This document shows, piece by piece, positions 27,471-35,458 of a stretch of DNA of 45,710 bases. How positions within the stretch are numbered: position 1 is the first letter of the stretch; each line of letters begins with the position of its first letter. This DNA comes from a virus. The notes under the pieces were generated by a model, which was not told the origin of the DNA, ran no database searches, and saw nothing but the letters and a program-made list of their open reading frames with translations. The stretch spans positions 1 to 45,710 of the IMG/VR virus record IMGVR_UViG_3300044716_001511. One strand, written 5' to 3'. A program made the translations under genes and the position numbers.

Positions 27471-27974
27471 ATGCAAAGGTTAACAGTGAGCGACCAACAA
27501 GGCGCAGAATCTAATGCTGACGCGCTGGAAGTTGGCGCGGGTGAAGTTACCAAGCCTACGAATGTTGGTAACGATGAATCTAAGCGTTGGCGAGGAGGTA
27601 AAGGCTCCGAGCTGAGAATGGAGGAGCGTATGAATTACGCGTATAGCTTATTGCTGGAGGGGAATACGCGTCGCGCTAATGCTCAATTGATCGCCGATCG
27701 CTTCGGTGTGTCTATTCGTACGGCTGATGCAGACATCACTCGTGCCATGGAGATTCTCCGAACGGAGAATTCTGAGAATCGCGATTCAATCCTGAACCAA
27801 GTGTTGGCGATGCGACTTGCTACCGCCAAACGTGCTATGAAGCGCGGCAACTTCCAAGTGGTGGCGCACCTGTTGGACTCCATCGGTCGTGCTGCTGGCG
27901 AGCTGAGCACCGAACAGGCAGCCGCTGCAGCGCCCACACTGCAAATCACGGTGGAAGACAAGCGGCAAGCATGA
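27471..27974 (+). CDS. Terminase small subunit (putative)
   Basis: 167 residues, 680 bases before the large terminase. The first ~50 residues are low-complexity and charged. Residues ~63-90 hold a helix-turn-helix (Asn-Ala-Gln-Leu-Ile-Ala-Asp-Arg-Phe-Gly-Val-Ser-Ile-Arg-Thr-Ala). The C-terminal part is helical and Ala-rich (Met-Arg-Leu-Ala-Thr-Ala-Lys-Arg-Ala, Leu-Leu-Asp-Ser-Ile-Gly-Arg). It should recognise the packaging site and feed DNA to the large subunit. Fits by length, fold pattern and position. Confidence 0.75.
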   Translation: MQRLTVSDQQGAESNADALEVGAGEVTKPTNVGNDESKRWRGGKGSELRMEERMNYAYSLLLEGNTRRANAQLIADRFGVSIRTADADITRAMEILRTENSENRDSILNQVLAMRLATAKRAMKRGNFQVVAHLLDSIGRAAGELSTEQAAAAAPTLQITVEDKRQA

Positions 27975-28074
27975 GACCCGCGAGACTCACTCCCACTGTT
28001 AAGTGATACAACAGAGGCCCTGGCCACGTGCTAGGGCTGTTCTATTGTCAGTGAGTACCACGCCAAACCAAGGC

Positions 28075-28221
28075 ATGACTGATCGCATCCTCACCGCTGC
28101 CGCTCTGCTCACTGTTGCTGCCCTGGTGGCGATGGGCTACGACAACCAGCGAGTGCTGGCCCGTTGCGAGGCCTCTGGCACCAGTGCCGAACAGTGCCGT
28201 CTTGTTGTTCTGGGACGCTAG
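28075..28221 (+). CDS. Small membrane protein
   Basis: 48 residues from ATG at 28075. One hydrophobic span (~residues 4-22, Ile-Leu-Thr-Ala-Ala-Ala-Leu-Leu) and a polar end with two cysteines (Arg-Cys-Glu-Ala ... Gln-Cys-Arg). Placed between the terminase subunits. Unknown; envelope-located by prediction. Confidence 0.6.
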   Translation: MTDRILTAAALLTVAALVAMGYDNQRVLARCEASGTSAEQCRLVVLGR

Positions 28222-28254
28222 TACGTCCGCACTACGTTACAGAGTGTGACAGTA

Positions 28255-28273
28255 GGGGCCCATGGTGGGCCCC
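28255..28273. repeat. Perfect palindrome before membrane-HTH gene
   Basis: GGGGCCCA - TGG - TGGGCCCC: 8-bp arms, 3-base centre, no T run. It lies immediately upstream of the TACACT -10 of the following gene, the usual place of an operator; a terminator is less likely without a T run. Confidence 0.6.
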
Positions 28274-28278
28274 CAGTG

Positions 28279-28287
28279 TGCTACACT
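28279..28287 (+). promoter_or_regulatory. Putative extended -10 promoter
   Basis: TG-C-TACACT, preceded by the palindrome at 28255-28273 and 28 bases before the ATG of the membrane-HTH gene. Confidence 0.5.
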
Positions 28288-28314
28288 AACAGAGTCAACC
28301 AGGCAGATCCCGCC

Positions 28315-28503
28315 ATGACATTCGCCACAGCCGCCGCGCTCCTCCTAGCGCTGATCCTCCTCCCACTGATCGTGCTGGCGTGGGCCAGCGAGTCTCGCCA
28401 ACAGCGTGCCAAGCGCTGGCGCAAGGCAGGCCTGACGCAACAAGCCATTGCCGACCGCCTAGGCGTCAGCCGCTCCACCGCACGGCGCCTACTGGCGGGC
28501 TAG
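28315..28503 (+). CDS. Membrane-anchored helix-turn-helix protein
   Basis: 62 residues from ATG at 28315. Residues ~3-24 are a strongly hydrophobic span (Ala-Ala-Leu-Leu-Leu-Ala-Leu-Ile-Leu-Leu-Pro-Leu-Ile-Val-Leu). Residues ~28-62 form a resolvase/MarR-like helix-turn-helix: Trp-Arg-Lys-Ala-Gly-Leu-Thr-Gln-Gln-Ala-Ile-Ala-Asp-Arg-Leu-Gly-Val-Ser-Arg-Ser-Thr. The DNA-binding end is at the C-terminus, so the span would hold it at the inner face of the membrane. Possibly autoregulated through the palindrome upstream. Rare architecture at this size. Confidence 0.75.
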   Translation: MTFATAAALLLALILLPLIVLAWASESRQQRAKRWRKAGLTQQAIADRLGVSRSTARRLLAG

Positions 28504-28654
28504 TACAAGTGAACCAGGGGTAGGGTTCAGCGATTGTGGGGGCGAAGCTACACCTAGGGAACCTACTGACACATCCTCGTTTTCTTCTACTGTCACACAA
28601 GGGGGCAGGGGTTCGATTCCTGTAATACCCTAGAAGGTACCCCCCTACTACAAA
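28504..28654. other. Noncoding region before large terminase with tRNA-like T-arm
   Basis: 151 bases. TGAACC - 8 bases - GGTTCA (28510-28529) is a hairpin without a T run. GGTTCGATTCC (28610-28620) matches the tRNA T-arm/B-box consensus; the surrounding bases (GCAGG/CCTGT) can pair. No full cloverleaf fits. It may hold the packaging start region or an old attachment site. Confidence 0.4.
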
Positions 28655-29905
28655 ATGGCCGATTCTGCTGGAGCCCTTACCCTTCGCCACGCCCAAGGTG
28701 AGGTATTTACCAGCCGAAAACGCTTCCGCGTCCTCGTTGCAGGCCGCCGCTTCGGCAAAAGCTACCTCTCCTGCATCGAACTCTTGCGTGGAGCAATCGA
28801 AAAACCGGGCGAAACCTTTTTCTACTGCGCCCCAACGTACCGAATGGCGAAGGACATCGCCTGGAAAGCCCTCAAAAAACTCGTCCCCCGCGCCTGGATC
28901 AAGTCAAAGAACGAAACCGACCTCAAGCTGGAACTTGTCAACGGCTCCACCATTGAATTAAAGGGCACCGAAAACGCAATGGCCCTGCGCGGCCGCAGCC
29001 TTTCGGGCGTCGTCCTCGACGAAGCCGCCTTCATGGACCCCGAAGTCTGGTTCGAGGTGATCCGCCCCGCCCTCGCCGACAAACAAGGCTGGGCCCTCTT
29101 CATCTCCACCCCGGACGGCACCGCCAGCTGGTTCTACGACCTCTGGTGTTACGCCGACGAAGGCGATTCCAACTGGAGCCGCTGGCAATTCACCACTATC
29201 GACGGCGATAACGTCCCACCGGAAGAAATCGAGGCTGCCCGCAGCCAACTCGACCCCCGCACCTTCCGCCAAGAATTTGAAGCCAGTTTCGAAAACCTCT
29301 CCGGCCTCGTCGCCATCAGCTTCTCGGACGAAAACATCGACAAGGTGGTCCAAGACCTGCCCGTTTTACCCCTCTTGCTGGGGGTGGACTTCAACATCGA
29401 CCCAATGTCCGGCATCTGCGCGGTGAAAAAAGGCGATGTCCTCTGGGTCTTCGACGAAATCATCATGACCGGCGGCGCCACCACCTGGGATTTCTGCGAG
29501 GAAGTCCAATCCCGCTATGGCGTGGAGCGCCGCATTATTGCCTGCCCCGACCCCACGGGCGGCGCCCGCAAAACCGCCGGCGTTGGCGCCACCGACCACA
29601 ACATTTTGCGCAAATCCGGCTTCACCGTCTCCAGCCCCCGTTCCCCCTGGAAAATCCGCGACAAAATCACCTGCGTCAACACCGCCCTCCTCGATGCCTC
29701 TGGAACCCGCCGCCTTTTCATCCACCCCCGCTGCAAAGAACTAATCAAATCCCTCCGCACGCTGACCTACGCCCCCGGCACGGGCCTCCCCAACAAAAAC
29801 CTCGGCGTAGACCACGCCTTCGACGCCCTGGGATATCTCTGCCTACAGACCTTCAACCTTGCCAAACCAGAATCCATGGCCCCAACCAACTATCGTGTGT
29901 GGTAA
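28655..29905 (+). CDS. Terminase large subunit
   Basis: 416 residues. The ATPase part has Walker A Gly30-Arg-Arg-Phe-Gly-Lys35-Ser and Walker B Val-Val-Leu-Asp122-Glu123. The nuclease part starts near residue 241 with Leu-Gly-Val-Asp245-Phe-Asn-Ile-Asp and has Cys-Pro-Asp-Pro-Thr-Gly (~298) and a late Val-Asp-His-Ala-Phe-Asp-Ala-Leu-Gly-Tyr (~387-396). It powers DNA entry into the procapsid through the portal (31776) and cuts the concatemer. Length is typical of terminase_6-like enzymes. ATG with no strong ribosome-binding site. Confidence 0.95.
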   Translation: MADSAGALTLRHAQGEVFTSRKRFRVLVAGRRFGKSYLSCIELLRGAIEKPGETFFYCAPTYRMAKDIAWKALKKLVPRAWIKSKNETDLKLELVNGSTIELKGTENAMALRGRSLSGVVLDEAAFMDPEVWFEVIRPALADKQGWALFISTPDGTASWFYDLWCYADEGDSNWSRWQFTTIDGDNVPPEEIEAARSQLDPRTFRQEFEASFENLSGLVAISFSDENIDKVVQDLPVLPLLLGVDFNIDPMSGICAVKKGDVLWVFDEIIMTGGATTWDFCEEVQSRYGVERRIIACPDPTGGARKTAGVGATDHNILRKSGFTVSSPRSPWKIRDKITCVNTALLDASGTRRLFIHPRCKELIKSLRTLTYAPGTGLPNKNLGVDHAFDALGYLCLQTFNLAKPESMAPTNYRVW

Positions 29906-29919
29906 CTACCGCTAAGACC

Positions 29920-30099
29920 ATGGCCAAAAAACAAACCAAGGCCCAAAAAAAGGTCAGCAAAGTTATGCGCGAGTACGGCAAGGGCGAACTGCACTCGGGT
30001 AGCAAAAAAGGCCCCGTCGTCAAGTCCCGCAAACAGGCAATCGCCATCGCTATGAGCGAGGCTGGCATGGCCAAACCCAAGAAAAAAGGTAAGAAGTGA
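29920..30099 (+). CDS. Small basic protein, DUF6496-like
   Basis: 59 residues from ATG at 29920. Lys-rich, with Lys-Val-Met-Arg-Glu-Tyr-Gly-Lys-Gly-Glu-Leu-His-Ser-Gly-Ser-Lys and Lys-Gln-Ala-Ile-Ala-Ile-Ala-Met-Ser-Glu-Ala-Gly, which match a family found next to terminase or portal genes. Overlaps the next start by one base (TGATG). Likely a DNA-binding or minor virion protein. Confidence 0.75.
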   Translation: MAKKQTKAQKKVSKVMREYGKGELHSGSKKGPVVKSRKQAIAIAMSEAGMAKPKKKGKK

Positions 30100-30254
30100 T
30101 GGCTAAGCGCGGTCTTTATAGCAATATCGCCGCCAAACGCAAGCGCATCGCTGCCGGCAGCGGCGAAACCATGCGCAAGCCTGGCACCAAAGGCGCCCCC
30201 ACCGCCGCCGCCTTCAAAGCCGCGGCCAAAACCGCCAAAAAGCCCAAAAAATAA
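30099..30254 (+). CDS. Small basic protein
   Basis: 51 residues; starts Met-Ala-Lys-Arg-Gly-Leu-Tyr-Ser-Asn-Ile, then Ala-Lys-Arg-Lys-Arg-Ile-Ala-Ala-Gly-Ser-Gly-Glu, with an Ala/Lys tail. A pattern I recall from many marine phages next to head genes. Coupled to the preceding gene. Function unknown; nucleic-acid binding is likely. Confidence 0.75.
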   Translation: MAKRGLYSNIAAKRKRIAAGSGETMRKPGTKGAPTAAAFKAAAKTAKKPKK

Positions 30255-30280
30255 CCCCTTTACCCGCTCCGAGGCCCCTC

Positions 30281-31546
30281 GTGCAGCTAATCCAATCCAC
30301 CTCCATCACCGGCGCCTACCCCTTCGGCACCACCGCAGGCGCCTCCTCCTCCTCTGCTGCTGGGGTGTACGACGCATTCGGCCGCGTCCGCACATCTAGC
30401 CCCCTCACTCTTTTCGACTCCAGCCACCGTTACCACGACAACGGCCTCTGGAGCACCTCGACCGCAACCGGCGGCACCTCCACTTTTGACGCCAGCGCCG
30501 GCCTCGTCAACCTCGCCGTAACCACCTCTTCCGGCTCCTCGGTTATCCGCGAAACCACCAAATGTTTCTCCTACCAGCCAGGCAAATCCCTGCTGGTGAT
30601 GTCCACCTTCACGCTTAATCCTGCCAAAACCAACCTCCGCCAGCGCATCGGCTACTACGGCGCCGACAACGGCATGTACCTAGAGCTGAACAACACCACC
30701 CTTTCCTTCGTCGAACGCAGCTCCTCCACCGGCTCCCTACTCGAAACCCGCGTCGCCCAATCCGACTGGAACATCGACCCCCTCAACGGAACCGGCCCCT
30801 CCAATCTCACCCTCGACCCCACGAAATCCCAAATCCTGTGGATGGACATCGAGTGGCTGGGACTTGGCACCGTCCGCATGGGCTTCATCATTAACGGCAA
30901 ATTTGTCCACTGCCATTCTTTCCACCACGCCAACATCATCACCTCCACCTATATCACCACCGCTTCCCTTCCCCTCCGCTACGAAATCACCAACACCGCT
31001 GCCACGGCCAGCGCCAGCACCCTCAAACAAGTCTGTTCCACCGTCCTTTCCGAAGGCGGCTACGAACTCCGCGGCCTCCAACAAGCCATCGGCACTCCCA
31101 TTAACACCCCTGCAAGCCTCGCAACCGTTGGCACCTACTACCCCGTCATCTCCCTCCGCCTAAAGAGCACCGCCCTCGACGCCATCGTCATCCTTACCGC
31201 CATCTCCATCCTCGGCACTACAACCAACACCAACTACAACTGGCGCGTCGTCGCCAGCCCCACCACAACCGGCGGCACCTGGGTAAGCGCCGGCACCAAC
31301 TCCTCCGTCGAATACAACCTCACTGGCACAGCTACCACCGGCGGCCGCATCCTTGCCCAAGGTTATTTCAGCGCCTCCACCCAAAGTTCTCCCAGCATCG
31401 ACATCCTCAAAGAAGCCCTCTTCAAATTCCAGCTGGAACGCGACGGCTTGACCGCCACTCCTTATGAACTGAGCCTTGTACTGACAGGCAGTACGTCAAC
31501 GTGTAATGTCCACGCATCCATGGACTGGGAGGAAATCAGCCGCTAA
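30281..31546 (+). CDS. Virion structural protein (cyanophage type)
   Basis: 421 residues from a GTG with GAGG upstream. Contains Tyr-Asp-Ala-Phe-Gly-Arg-Val-Arg-Thr-Ser (~29-38), Phe-Asp-Ser-Ser-His-Arg-Tyr, Ser-Tyr-Gln-Pro-Gly-Lys-Ser-Leu, and Cys-Ser-Thr-Val-Leu-Ser-Glu-Gly-Gly-Tyr-Glu-Leu. I recall this family as virion proteins of cyanophages and other marine phages, in myo- and siphoviruses. Beta-rich. Lies between terminase and portal rather than with the tail genes, so it may be a head decoration or whisker/fibre. Overlaps the next start (TAATG). Confidence 0.75.
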   Translation: MQLIQSTSITGAYPFGTTAGASSSSAAGVYDAFGRVRTSSPLTLFDSSHRYHDNGLWSTSTATGGTSTFDASAGLVNLAVTTSSGSSVIRETTKCFSYQPGKSLLVMSTFTLNPAKTNLRQRIGYYGADNGMYLELNNTTLSFVERSSSTGSLLETRVAQSDWNIDPLNGTGPSNLTLDPTKSQILWMDIEWLGLGTVRMGFIINGKFVHCHSFHHANIITSTYITTASLPLRYEITNTAATASASTLKQVCSTVLSEGGYELRGLQQAIGTPINTPASLATVGTYYPVISLRLKSTALDAIVILTAISILGTTTNTNYNWRVVASPTTTGGTWVSAGTNSSVEYNLTGTATTGGRILAQGYFSASTQSSPSIDILKEALFKFQLERDGLTATPYELSLVLTGSTSTCNVHASMDWEEISR

Positions 31547-31743
31547 TGACAATCCAAACCGTAACTGGCGGCTGCATCCACATCGACATCGATGCTGAGG
31601 ACGGCCTCACCCACGCCACCTTCGCCTTCAAAACCCCATCCCTGCCCGAAACATTAGGCGGCTTTATCACCATGCTCGCCCAAGGCATCGAAGTGCTGGT
31701 GCCCATCGCCGACCCCGACGACGAAGAAGAAGACGAGGATTGA
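31546..31743 (+). CDS. Small acidic protein
   Basis: 65 residues; starts one base inside the preceding stop (TAATG). The tail is Asp/Glu only (Asp-Asp-Glu-Glu-Glu-Asp-Glu-Asp). Likely an accessory or chaperone for the preceding structural protein or the portal. Not recognised. Confidence 0.65.
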   Translation: MTIQTVTGGCIHIDIDAEDGLTHATFAFKTPSLPETLGGFITMLAQGIEVLVPIADPDDEEEDED

Positions 31744-31775
31744 TGCCAAAATAAGTACAAAGTAGGAGTCAAACC

Positions 31776-33221
31776 GTGGTCTACAGCGCCAACATCCCCC
31801 CGACTGGCGCCGTAGTCAGCGAATCCCCCTTCGTCCGCAACCTGGACGTAATCGCGATGATGCCCGACTGGGGCGTGATGGCTGCCGTCACCCGCGGCAC
31901 CAACTACATCCGCGACCTGGCCGAAACCTACCTGCCACAGGAACCTCGCGAGGACGACGACGCCTACGAAACCCGCGTCGCCCGCAGCGTCCTCAGCCCC
32001 TACACCAGCCGCCTAGTCGAAACTGCTGCTGGCGCCATCCTGCGCAAACCCATCCACATCGAAGGCGACCCTTACTGGCTGGAACTCGCCGAAAACATCG
32101 ACGGCCTTGGCTCCAGCATCAACGAGTACGCCCGCCGGGCACTGGTAAGCAGCCTGACCTACGGCCACAGTGCAATTTTGGTGGACTACCCCGCCGCCAC
32201 CGACGCCCTGAACTTGGCCGAAGAACGTGCGATGGGCCGCCGCCCCTACTTTGTCCACGTAGACGCCCCCCAGATCTGGGGCTGGCGCAAAGAATCTGGC
32301 ACCAACCGCCTCCTGCAGGTCCGCATCCACGACTACGACGTTCGCCCGCTAAACGAATTCGGCGAAGAACAGATCGAGCAAATGCGGGTGATCTACCCCG
32401 GCCGCTACGACCTCTACACCCTCGGCCAGGAAGTCGTCGAATTCAGCGAAACCGGCGACTACAGCCTCCCCGAAATTCCACTGGTTCCGATCTACAGCAA
32501 CCGCCGCGGCCTGCTGGTATCCCAACCCCCACTCCTCGACATCGCCAACCTGAACATCACCCACTACCAACGCCAAGCCGACCTGATCCACGCTCTCCAC
32601 ATTGCCGCCATGCCCACCCTTGTCCTCGAGGGCTGGGACGACACCACCGGTAGCGCCTCCATGGGTGTCAACTACGCCATTGCCATGCAACCGGGCAACA
32701 AGGCGTACTACGTCCAAGCCGACGCCACCAGCTTCGACGCCCAAATGAACGAACTCCAATCCTTGGAGTCTCAAATGTCCACGTTGGGCGTCACCAAACT
32801 CTTCGGCCAGAAGTTCGTCGCCGAGTCCGCCGAGGCCAAGCGCATCGACCAAGCCCAATCCAACAGCGTCCTTTCAATCATCAGCCAAGAGTTGGAGTCT
32901 GCCCTCAACCAAGCCTTCGCCTTCGCCGCCCAATACGTCGGCTTGGAACCACCCGAAATCACCATCGACCGCGACTTCGACTTCTACCGTCTAATCGGCC
33001 AAGACATCGCAGTTTTGACCCAACTCAACCAGCTCGGCAAGATCAGCGACTCCCTGCTGCTGGAGATCCTGCGCCGCGGCGAAATCCTCCCGGACAACAT
33101 CAACATTGAAGACGAAGAGGAAGCTGCCGGCAAACCCGCCTTGGAACTCACCGAGGAAGCCAGTTCAGTCGAAGAACCGGATAGCGAAGACTCCATGGAC
33201 GAAATGGAAGTTGCCTCCTAG
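31776..33221 (+). CDS. Portal protein (DUF4055-like)
   Basis: 481 residues from a GTG with AGGAG upstream. The N-terminal part (Asp-Leu-Ala-Glu-Thr-Tyr-Leu-Pro-Gln-Glu ... Ala-Tyr-Glu-Thr-Arg-Val-Ala-Arg-Ser-Val) fits DUF4055-type portals, followed by Gly-Ala-Ile-Leu-Arg-Lys-Pro and Gly-His-Ser-Ala-Ile-Leu-Val-Asp-Tyr-Pro. The C-terminal ~50 residues are very acidic. It forms the dodecameric ring at one capsid vertex and docks the terminase and connectors. Correct size and order (terminase, portal, scaffold, capsid). Confidence 0.88.
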   Translation: MVYSANIPPTGAVVSESPFVRNLDVIAMMPDWGVMAAVTRGTNYIRDLAETYLPQEPREDDDAYETRVARSVLSPYTSRLVETAAGAILRKPIHIEGDPYWLELAENIDGLGSSINEYARRALVSSLTYGHSAILVDYPAATDALNLAEERAMGRRPYFVHVDAPQIWGWRKESGTNRLLQVRIHDYDVRPLNEFGEEQIEQMRVIYPGRYDLYTLGQEVVEFSETGDYSLPEIPLVPIYSNRRGLLVSQPPLLDIANLNITHYQRQADLIHALHIAAMPTLVLEGWDDTTGSASMGVNYAIAMQPGNKAYYVQADATSFDAQMNELQSLESQMSTLGVTKLFGQKFVAESAEAKRIDQAQSNSVLSIISQELESALNQAFAFAAQYVGLEPPEITIDRDFDFYRLIGQDIAVLTQLNQLGKISDSLLLEILRRGEILPDNINIEDEEEAAGKPALELTEEASSVEEPDSEDSMDEMEVAS

Positions 33222-33260
33222 TACCCTTGTAGACTAGAAGCGTCCCTGTAACACATAATC

Positions 33261-33968
33261 GTGCCCGAAGATCAACTTATGCCTCCTACTCCCGTGGAGT
33301 CTGCGGCATCCCAGCCTGTGGCTGACACTTCGGACCTTGCCCAACAACTGGAGGCCCTTCGTGCGAAGAACGCCGAGCTTATCGGCGAGCGCCGCAAGGA
33401 CCGCGAAACCCGCGAAACCCTCCAGAAACAACTAGACGCCCTATCTGCTGCCCAACAAGAAGCCAAAACCCAACAACTTGCCCAATCCGGCGAATACAAA
33501 ACTCTCTGGGAAGAAGCCCAACAAACCGTTGCCGACCTCAAGCAACAACTTGCTGCAAAAGAAGCCGAAACCGAGCAAATCCGCCAAGGCTACACACAGG
33601 AACAAATCAAATCCGCCACCATCGCCCAGCTGTCTAACGCTGGTGCATTAGCACCCGATCAGCTGTATCGTTTACTTCAGGAGAACCTTCGCGCCAAAGA
33701 CGGTCAGCCTGTGGCTGTCGCCGGCGGCGTGGAAGTTCAGATCGGCGAGTACATCGCCAATCTCAAAAATCCCGGTAGCGGCTACGAACATCACTTCGCA
33801 GCAACCAACCGGGCGGGAATGGGCGTAGCAGGCAGTGCCCGCACCAGCTCACTTCCCGGCCAATCCAACCCTTGGCAAAAGGACAACTGGAACATCACTC
33901 AACAGATGCTCCTCCTTAGCCAAGACCCCGACAAGGCCCGCCTCCTCAAAGCAGAAGCCGGCGCCTAG
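33261..33968 (+). CDS. Scaffold protein
   Basis: 235 residues from a GTG. Residues ~25-115 are a long Gln/Glu/Ala/Lys-rich coiled coil; the rest is flexible with a Gln-Ser-Asn-Pro-Trp-Gln-Lys patch near the end. Placed between portal and capsid, the standard spot for the internal scaffold that shapes the procapsid. A -10-like CATAAT lies just before the start. No protease motif was seen, so scaffold removal probably occurs without a phage protease. Confidence 0.85.
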   Translation: MPEDQLMPPTPVESAASQPVADTSDLAQQLEALRAKNAELIGERRKDRETRETLQKQLDALSAAQQEAKTQQLAQSGEYKTLWEEAQQTVADLKQQLAAKEAETEQIRQGYTQEQIKSATIAQLSNAGALAPDQLYRLLQENLRAKDGQPVAVAGGVEVQIGEYIANLKNPGSGYEHHFAATNRAGMGVAGSARTSSLPGQSNPWQKDNWNITQQMLLLSQDPDKARLLKAEAGA

Positions 33969-34014
33969 CCCCTGTGGGGCACATCCCCAACCATGACTCC
34001 ACTGGAGCTATCCA

Positions 34015-35121
34015 ATGTCTGCTTCTAACAGCAACTTCGGGGGAACTTTCCTCTCGAACCTCGTTACCCGCCCCGAATTTCTCCAGTACACCGCCGAGGG
34101 CATCTTCGAGCAATCGAAGTGGATCCAAAGCGGCATTGTGCAGCGTAACGCTGCCCTGGATGCCCGCGCCGGTGGGACCCGCGTACGCGTGCCTTTCTTC
34201 GACCCCATCGCCCCGACCGAAACCCAGATCCTGTCCACCTCCAGCTGGAACGGCGGCCTGGGCTATCTGACCGCACAGAACGTGACTGCCGACGAGCAGA
34301 TCATGACTCTGCTGCATCGCGGTTTCGCCTACGCGGCCGACGATCTCAGCAAGCTGGGCTCTGGCGCCGACCCCCTCGCCCACGTCCGCAACCAACTGTC
34401 TGCAGCCATTAACAAGCTGAAGACCGCCACCTTGGCTGCCCAACTGCTGGGTCTGTTCGGTGGCATTAGCGGCGCCGGCGTGCTCGGCCCCAACCAAAGC
34501 AACAAAACGTTTGCTGGTGTCCCCGGTTCGATGACCGAGGCCAACTTCCTGAACGTGGCCAACGTGGTTGGCACCAAGGCACTGCTGGGTGAGCGCGGCG
34601 ACGAACTCGACGCCATCGCCATGCACTCCAACGTGGCCTACTACCTGCAACAGGTGGGGATGCTCGTTTTCAGCACCTCCGCTCTGTCCACCGGTGGTGC
34701 CATCACCTGGGGCGGCGGCGGTGTGGGCGTAACCGCAGCTGAAGTCGCCACCTTCGCGGGCCTCCGCGTGGTAATCGACGACCAGCTGACCGCTCTGACC
34801 GGCGGCACCTCCACCCACGCCAAGAAGTACCCCGTGTACCTCTTCAAGTCGGGTGTGGTTTCCGAGGGCATTCAACAGGATCTGCGCCTTGGCGCCGACC
34901 GCAACATCCTGTCCATGCAGGACATCCTGGCTGTGGACTACCACTACGGTTACCACATCACTGGTACCAAGTGGGCCGTCGCCGGCGACAACCCGACCAA
35001 CGCTGCCACCACCGGCAACCTGGCCGACACCGCCAGCTGGAACCTCGTGTACAGCACCACCAAGCAAGTGCCCATCGCTCGCCTGCTGGTAAACACCCCC
35101 TTCGATACCACCGCATACTGA
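34015..35121 (+). CDS. Major capsid protein
   Basis: 368 residues; GGAG lies 10 bases before the ATG. Codon use is strongly GC-rich and optimised, as for an abundant protein. Starts Ser-Ala-Ser-Asn-Ser-Asn-Phe-Gly-Gly-Thr; it has an early Thr-Arg-Val-Arg-Val-Pro-Phe-Phe-Asp and a late Val-Tyr-Leu-Phe-Lys-Ser-Gly-Val-Val. HK97-type fold expected; identified by position after scaffold, length and composition. A bidirectional terminator follows. Confidence 0.85.
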   Translation: MSASNSNFGGTFLSNLVTRPEFLQYTAEGIFEQSKWIQSGIVQRNAALDARAGGTRVRVPFFDPIAPTETQILSTSSWNGGLGYLTAQNVTADEQIMTLLHRGFAYAADDLSKLGSGADPLAHVRNQLSAAINKLKTATLAAQLLGLFGGISGAGVLGPNQSNKTFAGVPGSMTEANFLNVANVVGTKALLGERGDELDAIAMHSNVAYYLQQVGMLVFSTSALSTGGAITWGGGGVGVTAAEVATFAGLRVVIDDQLTALTGGTSTHAKKYPVYLFKSGVVSEGIQQDLRLGADRNILSMQDILAVDYHYGYHITGTKWAVAGDNPTNAATTGNLADTASWNLVYSTTKQVPIARLLVNTPFDTTAY

Positions 35122-35144
35122 TCTCCAGTACGCGCCAAAACAAA

Positions 35145-35170
35145 GGCCCCCAAACCGGGGGCCTTTTCTT
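35145..35170. terminator. Bidirectional terminator between capsid and reverse HTH gene
   Basis: GGCCCCC - AAACC - GGGGGCC then TTTTCTTTT on the plus strand; on the minus strand the same stem is followed by TTTGTTTT. It ends the capsid message and the convergent gene. Confidence 0.9.
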
Positions 35171-35182
35171 TTGCCTATTTAC

Positions 35183-35458
35183 TCAACCTTCAATCTCCCC
35201 AATCCTGATTTTCTCCTGATATTCAAAAATCGTTGGCGCCCTACCCACCAACTTATACGAATGACTCAGCAACTCACGAAACACATGCGGACTCACGGCA
35301 AGTTCCTGCTGGATCGTCTCAGCATCTACACCAGCAGCAAACTGCTCCCGAATAGCAGCAGCAACAACCTCCAGCGACCTTACCTCCTTACCGGGCAATG
35401 CAGAAGGTGCTTTCGCTTCTAGGCTGCCTTCAGTGCTGGCAGTTTTGCGGATAGCCAT
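35183..35458 (-). CDS. Reverse-strand putative DNA-binding protein in structural module
   Basis: 91 residues from ATG at 35458. The start has a flexible region, then Val-Ala-Ala-Ala-Ile-Arg-Glu-Gln-Phe-Ala-Ala-Gly-Val-Asp-Ala-Glu-Thr-Ile-Gln-Gln and Val-Ser-Pro-His-Val-Phe-Arg-Glu-Leu-Leu, compatible with a helix-turn-helix. It is the only minus-strand gene in the head-tail module. Its ATG overlaps by two bases the ATG of the divergent gene at 35457 (CATG). It may regulate late genes or be a moron. Confidence 0.65.
   Translation of the reverse strand: MAIRKTASTEGSLEAKAPSALPGKEVRSLEVVAAAIREQFAAGVDAETIQQELAVSPHVFRELLSHSYKLVGRAPTIFEYQEKIRIGEIEG

Noticed and set aside
28516-28632. A tRNA or tmRNA gene before the large terminase
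   Set aside because: A T-arm-like segment is present and GGGTA/TACCC could pair, but the distance (~113 bases), missing D-arm and missing anticodon arm do not give a tRNA, and no tmRNA start or tag sequence is visible.
33946-35067. Minus-strand open frame (373 codons) opposite the capsid gene
   Set aside because: Antisense of the highly biased capsid gene; composition is artificial (Gly/Val/His-rich), and the plus-strand gene has the right context and ribosome-binding site.
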